NCBI GenBank assembly: GCA_027038965.1 | Contig: JALWFG010000016.1 | Span: 1-64,000 of the forward strand | Source: Candidatus Desulfofervidaceae bacterium | Lineage (GTDB): Bacteria > Desulfobacterota > Desulfofervidia > Desulfofervidales > Desulfofervidaceae | DNA: 64,000 bases | Direction of reading: 5' to 3' | Shown here: in pieces, positions 60,358 to 64,000 of the stretch | Numbering within the stretch: the first letter of the stretch is position 1 | How the letters are laid out: each line of letters opens with the position of its first letter | The notes under the pieces: model-generated | Told to the model about the DNA's origin: nothing | The model's input: the letters and a program-made list of their open reading frames with translations, nothing else | The model's database searches: none | Program-made: the position numbers and the translations under genes

Positions 60358-61827
60358 ATGGGAAGTAAAAGACACCCAATGGGAGAACTAATTAGAGAAG
60401 ATAGAATGCCTCATATCTTTTGCTCGGGTTGTGGGATTGGAGCAACTATTAGCAATATCGCTGAGGCGTTAACAGAGATAAAAAAAGAAATTGATCTAGA
60501 TAAAGTAGCCGTTGTTTCCGGAATTGGTTGCTCAGGACGGGCCGCTGGATATTTCAAGCTGGACGGCTTTCATACCACTCACGGCCGTCCCATCGCCTTT
60601 GCCACAGGATTGAAGTTAGGCAATCCCGATTTAAAAGTAATTGTCTTTAGCGGCGATGGGGATTTGAGTACTATTGGTGGTAATCACCTCATTCATGCCG
60701 CCCGAAGAAATATGGATTTAACCGTGATATGCATTAACAACTTTAATTACGGTATGACTGGGGGGCAGATGGGGGGAACTACTCCTACCAGAACTTGGAC
60801 TACAACTTCTGTCTATGGCAACTATGAAACCCCCTTTAACCTGCCTCTACTGCTTTATGCCTGTGGGGCTAATTATGTAGCTCGTTGGACCTCAGCCCAT
60901 GCCCATTACATCAAAAAATCGTTTTTAGAGGTTCTAAATAAGGAGGGCTTTTGCTTTATTGAGGTGATTTCGGCCTGCCCTATTAACTGGGGAAGAAGAA
61001 ATAAACTCAGAACTGGAAAGGATATGGTTAAATTCTTCTTAGAACATACGGTCATTCAAGAAAATCCTGATCCCAAAGATGCCCTTATCCAAATGGATTC
61101 TCCTATTCTATGTGGAGTTTTTGTTAATCAAGACAAGCCAGGGTATCTGCGGGCTATGAAAGAGGTGTTAAGTCCCAAACTGGGCATTGAAGAATTTCGT
61201 GGAGATGGTAAGGCCAAGCTGCCTGAAACTGAAGCAAGGGCAGAACTCAAAATTCCCAAACCCAAACAGATTGAAGAGGTAAAGATTAAAATGGGTGGCA
61301 TTGGAGGGCAGGGAATTGCCCTTCTAGGGCTGATTATGGGGCGGGCAGCCTCTATTTTTGACGGCAATGAGGCCGTTTACACCCAAGAATATGGGGCCGA
61401 GGCCAGAGGTGGAGCCTCTGCCTCTTCGGTAATTATTTCCTCTGAGAAGATTGATTTCCCTTATATAAAATCGCCTGATGTGATGGTAATTATGGCCCAA
61501 GGTGCCTTTAGAAAATACCGAAAAGAAATTCGTTCAGGTAGCACCCTTTTCATTGATAAGGATTTGGTAAGGCCTTACGACTTGCCTGAAGGCGTAAACA
61601 TCTACGCCGTTCCTGCTACTCGGATTGCCGAAGAGGTAGGCCGCAAGCTGGTGGCCAATATAGTGATGTTGGGATTTATTTCGGCCTTGACGGACCTCTT
61701 CAGTCTGAAGGCAGTCCAATCGGCCTTGAAGATGTCCGTCCCTAAAGGGACAGAGGAGTTTAATTTAAAGGCCTTTAACGCCGGTTATGAATATGGACAA
61801 AAGGTAAAAAGGGGAGAAATTGCATAG
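60358..61827 (+). CDS. korB: 2-oxoglutarate:ferredoxin oxidoreductase, fused beta-gamma subunit
   Basis: A 489-residue fusion. Residues 1-280 are the TPP-binding beta part (IFCSGCGIGATISNIAEAL, CSGRAAGYFKLDGFHTTHG, VFSGDGDLSTIGGNHL, NNFNYGMTGGQ). After a charged linker (AELKIPKPKQIEEVKIK) residues about 305-489 are the gamma part (MGGIGGQGIALLGLIMGRA, EYGAEARGGASASSV, PDVMVIMAQGAF). In most bacteria these are separate korB and korC genes. The reading frame is continuous with no break at the joint. TPP and the CO2-fixing chemistry lie in the beta part. Confidence 0.9.
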   Translation: MGSKRHPMGELIREDRMPHIFCSGCGIGATISNIAEALTEIKKEIDLDKVAVVSGIGCSGRAAGYFKLDGFHTTHGRPIAFATGLKLGNPDLKVIVFSGDGDLSTIGGNHLIHAARRNMDLTVICINNFNYGMTGGQMGGTTPTRTWTTTSVYGNYETPFNLPLLLYACGANYVARWTSAHAHYIKKSFLEVLNKEGFCFIEVISACPINWGRRNKLRTGKDMVKFFLEHTVIQENPDPKDALIQMDSPILCGVFVNQDKPGYLRAMKEVLSPKLGIEEFRGDGKAKLPETEARAELKIPKPKQIEEVKIKMGGIGGQGIALLGLIMGRAASIFDGNEAVYTQEYGAEARGGASASSVIISSEKIDFPYIKSPDVMVIMAQGAFRKYRKEIRSGSTLFIDKDLVRPYDLPEGVNIYAVPATRIAEEVGRKLVANIVMLGFISALTDLFSLKAVQSALKMSVPKGTEEFNLKAFNAGYEYGQKVKRGEIA

Positions 61828-61837
61828 GAGGAAAGAA

Positions 61838-62617
61838 GTGGCAGAGTGTAAATATACTGTAGGTGACAAGACGATTGTCCCTCCAGGCACAAAGATGATT
61901 CCTATTTATATTATGGGTAAACGCTATGAAGTGCCAGAGGGATTGACAATTCTCAAGGCCTTAGAATACGCAGGTTATCGGGTAATTAGGGGATGTGGTT
62001 GCCGAGCGGGTATTTGTGGGGCCTGTGCGACAGTCTATCGTTTAAAGGACGATTATCGCCTCCGTTTTGGACTGGCCTGTCAGACCACCGTAAAACCAGG
62101 TATGTATCTGACTCAAATTCCCTTTGTGCCAGCCAACAAGGCGGTTTATGATATTAACCAGTTAACTGCTGATGTTTTCACTATTGAAAGGCTTTATCCT
62201 GAAACCTTTCGCTGTCTCGCCTGCAACACCTGCACTAAGGCTTGTCCGATGGATATTCCAGTGATGGATTATATTCAAGCCTTAATCCAAGGGGATATTA
62301 AAACAGCCGCTGAAATATCACACAGTTGTATTATGTGTGGTATGTGTACGCTTCGGTGTCCCGCTGAAATTCAACACTTTCATGTCGCCATGTTGGCCAG
62401 AAGGCTATATGGAAAATATATTCAACCTAAAGCAAGACACTTAGAAAAGCGGGTAGAACAGATCAAGGCCGGTAAGTTTGATTGGATGATGGATGAATTA
62501 ATGGGTTTGTCAACCGAGGAACTAAAAAAACGATATAAAGAAAGGGAATGGGAACCTGAGCCTTATGACCCCCATTGGAAACCTAAAGAAACAAAATATT
62601 TGATTATAGAGGAGTAA
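61838..62617 (+). CDS. frdB: Iron-sulfur subunit of a soluble fumarate reductase-like complex
   Basis: A protein of about 260 residues. The frame begins at 61820, inside the end of korB, but AGGAGG precedes the GTG at 61838 (GCAGAGTGT follows), giving VAECKYTVGDK as a better start. The 2Fe-2S domain has GCGCRAGICGACATV and FGLACQTT; then CLACNTCTKACPMD and CIMCGMCTLRCPAE form two 4Fe-4S sites. Normal FrdB has a 3Fe-4S site as its last cluster; here both look like complete 4Fe-4S sites, as in HdrC. No membrane anchor. It pairs with the flavoprotein that follows, five bases after its stop with its own GGAG. Confidence 0.82.
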   Translation: MAECKYTVGDKTIVPPGTKMIPIYIMGKRYEVPEGLTILKALEYAGYRVIRGCGCRAGICGACATVYRLKDDYRLRFGLACQTTVKPGMYLTQIPFVPANKAVYDINQLTADVFTIERLYPETFRCLACNTCTKACPMDIPVMDYIQALIQGDIKTAAEISHSCIMCGMCTLRCPAEIQHFHVAMLARRLYGKYIQPKARHLEKRVEQIKAGKFDWMMDELMGLSTEELKKRYKEREWEPEPYDPHWKPKETKYLIIEE

Positions 62618-62619
62618 AA

Positions 62620-64000
62620 ATGAGTGGATATCCAGAAAGTCTTCAAGAAAGTTTGGCCAAGGTAGAAGAAACCAGACCTCAAAGGTTAGAAGAGGCCAGA
62701 AAGCAAAGATATTTTCTCAAGCTTTCTCCAGATGAATATGACGCCATTTTACAAAAATATCATCCCGATTATCAGCCTGAGGGACGTAAACCCTTACAGG
62801 TAGGTCCTAATAAGGGAGAATTTCTCCAAACAGAATTGGTGGCAATTCTGCAGGGTGCTCCTTGGATAGACCCTGGCAAGTTTTGTGGCAGGTTGAAAAC
62901 TCCTGACATGAGCACGGATATCCTTGTAATCGGTGGAGGTGGGGCTGGAAGCGCCGCGGCCCTTTTGGCCTCTGAACAGGGATGTGAGGTAATCTTGGCC
63001 ACCAAACTGCGTCACGGGGATGCCAATACAGTTATGGCTGAAGGAGGGATTCAAGCAGCCGATTTACCCTATGATTCTCCTTATTACCATTTTTTAGATA
63101 CAATAGGGGGCGGTCATTTTACAAACGACAAAAACCTTGTCCGAGCCTTGGTCATGGACGCCCCTATTGTGATTAAATGGCTGGAAGATTTGGGGGTAAT
63201 GTTTGATAAAGAGCCTGATGGCACCATGAAGGAATTGAAAGGTGGTGGTTTGTGTCGGCGCCGCATGCACTCTTCGGCCGATATGACTGGCTCTGAAATT
63301 ATGCGGGTATTAAGAGATGAGGTCAGAAATCATCCTGACAAAATTAAGGTTTTAGAATTTTGTCCTGCAGTTGAGCTTTTGTTAGATGAAGAAGGACAGA
63401 TTGGTGGAGCCATCTTATATAATATGGACAATCAAGAATTTCTGGTAGTTCAGGCTAAGGCCGTCATCTTAGCCACAGGTGGTTATGGTCGCTTACATCT
63501 TCATGGCTTTGCCACTACCAACCATTATGGGGCTACTGGAGATGGTCTAGTGCTCGGTTATCGAGTAGGAGTAAGGCTTCAAAATCTAAAATACGCCCAG
63601 TTCCATCCTACTGGGGCGGCCTTTCCAGAACAGTGTGCCGGAATGCTCATTACCGAAAAGGTGCGCACTTTGGGAGCAGAGCCAATTAACCGTGATGGAG
63701 AGCGTTTTTGTCATCCTTTAGAACCCCGAGATGTTGAAGCGGCTTTAATAATCAGGGAGTGTTTGGAGCGAGAAAAGGGGGTCATTACGCCTACAGGCAG
63801 GCTTGGGATTTGGCTTGATTCGCCAATGATAGATATGATTTGGGGGGAAGGCACAGTAGCCAAGGCCTTGGCAGGTAAATATCTGCAATTCAAGCGGTAC
63901 GGAATTGATATTGCCAAAGAACCCATGCTTGTGTTTCCTACCCTCCATTATCAAAATGGAGGATTGGCCATTAATGAATGGGGAGAAACAACCGTGCCTG
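62620..64000 (+). CDS. frdA: Fumarate reductase / succinate dehydrogenase flavoprotein (cut by window edge)
   Basis: Open to the right edge, 460 codons seen. The first about 95 residues are an extra N-terminal segment (RYFLKLSPDEYDAILQKYHP, LVAILQGAPWIDPGKFCG) not found in standard FrdA. Then the FAD site DILVIGGGGAGSAAALLAS, MAEGGIQAAD, CRRRMHSSADMTGSEIMRVL, ATGGYGRLHLHGFATTNHYG, TGDGLVLG and QFHPTGAAFPEQC, as in the FrdA/SdhA/aspartate-oxidase family. No signal peptide, so it is cytosolic. With the preceding subunit it should reduce fumarate to succinate in the cycle, perhaps with HdrABC as electron source. Confidence 0.87.
   Translation, partial: MSGYPESLQESLAKVEETRPQRLEEARKQRYFLKLSPDEYDAILQKYHPDYQPEGRKPLQVGPNKGEFLQTELVAILQGAPWIDPGKFCGRLKTPDMSTDILVIGGGGAGSAAALLASEQGCEVILATKLRHGDANTVMAEGGIQAADLPYDSPYYHFLDTIGGGHFTNDKNLVRALVMDAPIVIKWLEDLGVMFDKEPDGTMKELKGGGLCRRRMHSSADMTGSEIMRVLRDEVRNHPDKIKVLEFCPAVELLLDEEGQIGGAILYNMDNQEFLVVQAKAVILATGGYGRLHLHGFATTNHYGATGDGLVLGYRVGVRLQNLKYAQFHPTGAAFPEQCAGMLITEKVRTLGAEPINRDGERFCHPLEPRDVEAALIIRECLEREKGVITPTGRLGIWLDSPMIDMIWGEGTVAKALAGKYLQFKRYGIDIAKEPMLVFPTLHYQNGGLAINEWGETTVP

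Overview
The window looks like the chromosome of an anaerobic, probably thermophilic or deep-sediment, autotrophic sulfate reducer of the Desulfobacterota type. The evidence is a Qrc (quinone reductase) complex typical of sulfate reducers, a complete reductive TCA operon with ATP-citrate lyase, a soluble HdrABC set, a selenocysteine tRNA and a PEP-CTERM-type protein. I cannot name the species; this is inference from gene content.

Positions 1 to about 30.9 kb read as one integrated mobile element. A tyrosine integrase (29.5-30.7 kb, frameshifted) lies directly downstream of the 3' end of tRNA-Sec (30909-31006), and an F-type conjugation gene (traG, 5' part only) runs off the left edge. Between them are: (a) a six- or seven-cassette integron-like array at 2.0-7.5 kb with recognisable attC sites; (b) a nine-gene, tightly coupled defence operon at 7.9-23.6 kb, combining a BREX type 3-like core (DUF499 ATPase, PglZ, DUF1156 methylase, SF2 helicase) with a Gabija-like OLD nuclease/UvrD helicase pair, a PHP-SMC (TrlF-like) ATPase and a Schlafen-AlbA_2 protein; (c) a RelBE-like module, a second short cassette array at 25.5-27.1 kb and a HigBA-like module; (d) small control genes (excisionase-like, ribbon-helix-helix-like) that share an upstream TTGCAC-type motif. 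The two cassette arrays each begin at a closely related 86-bp sequence whose similarity stops exactly at the GTTAGG cassette junction. These look like duplicated attI sites, but no integron integrase is present.

From 31 to 45 kb the window holds chromosomal genes: qrcABCD (31.4-36.3 kb), convergent mfd (36.3-39.8 kb), two CsgG-like lipoprotein paralogues with a small secreted protein between them (39.8-42.9 kb), and an NADPH-type flavoprotein with ferredoxin domains (43.1-44.9 kb).

From 45.2 kb to the right edge runs one long plus-strand operon for the reductive TCA cycle: aconitase, ATP-citrate lyase (aclB, aclA), isocitrate dehydrogenase, malate dehydrogenase, two-subunit fumarase, HdrCBA, a ferredoxin, 2-oxoglutarate:ferredoxin oxidoreductase (korA plus a fused korBC), and an iron-sulfur and flavoprotein pair of fumarate reductase type (the last gene is cut by the edge). 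An IS607-type serine recombinase whose catalytic serine is replaced by alanine sits between aclA and icd with no transposon around it, which suggests a domesticated DNA-binding protein.
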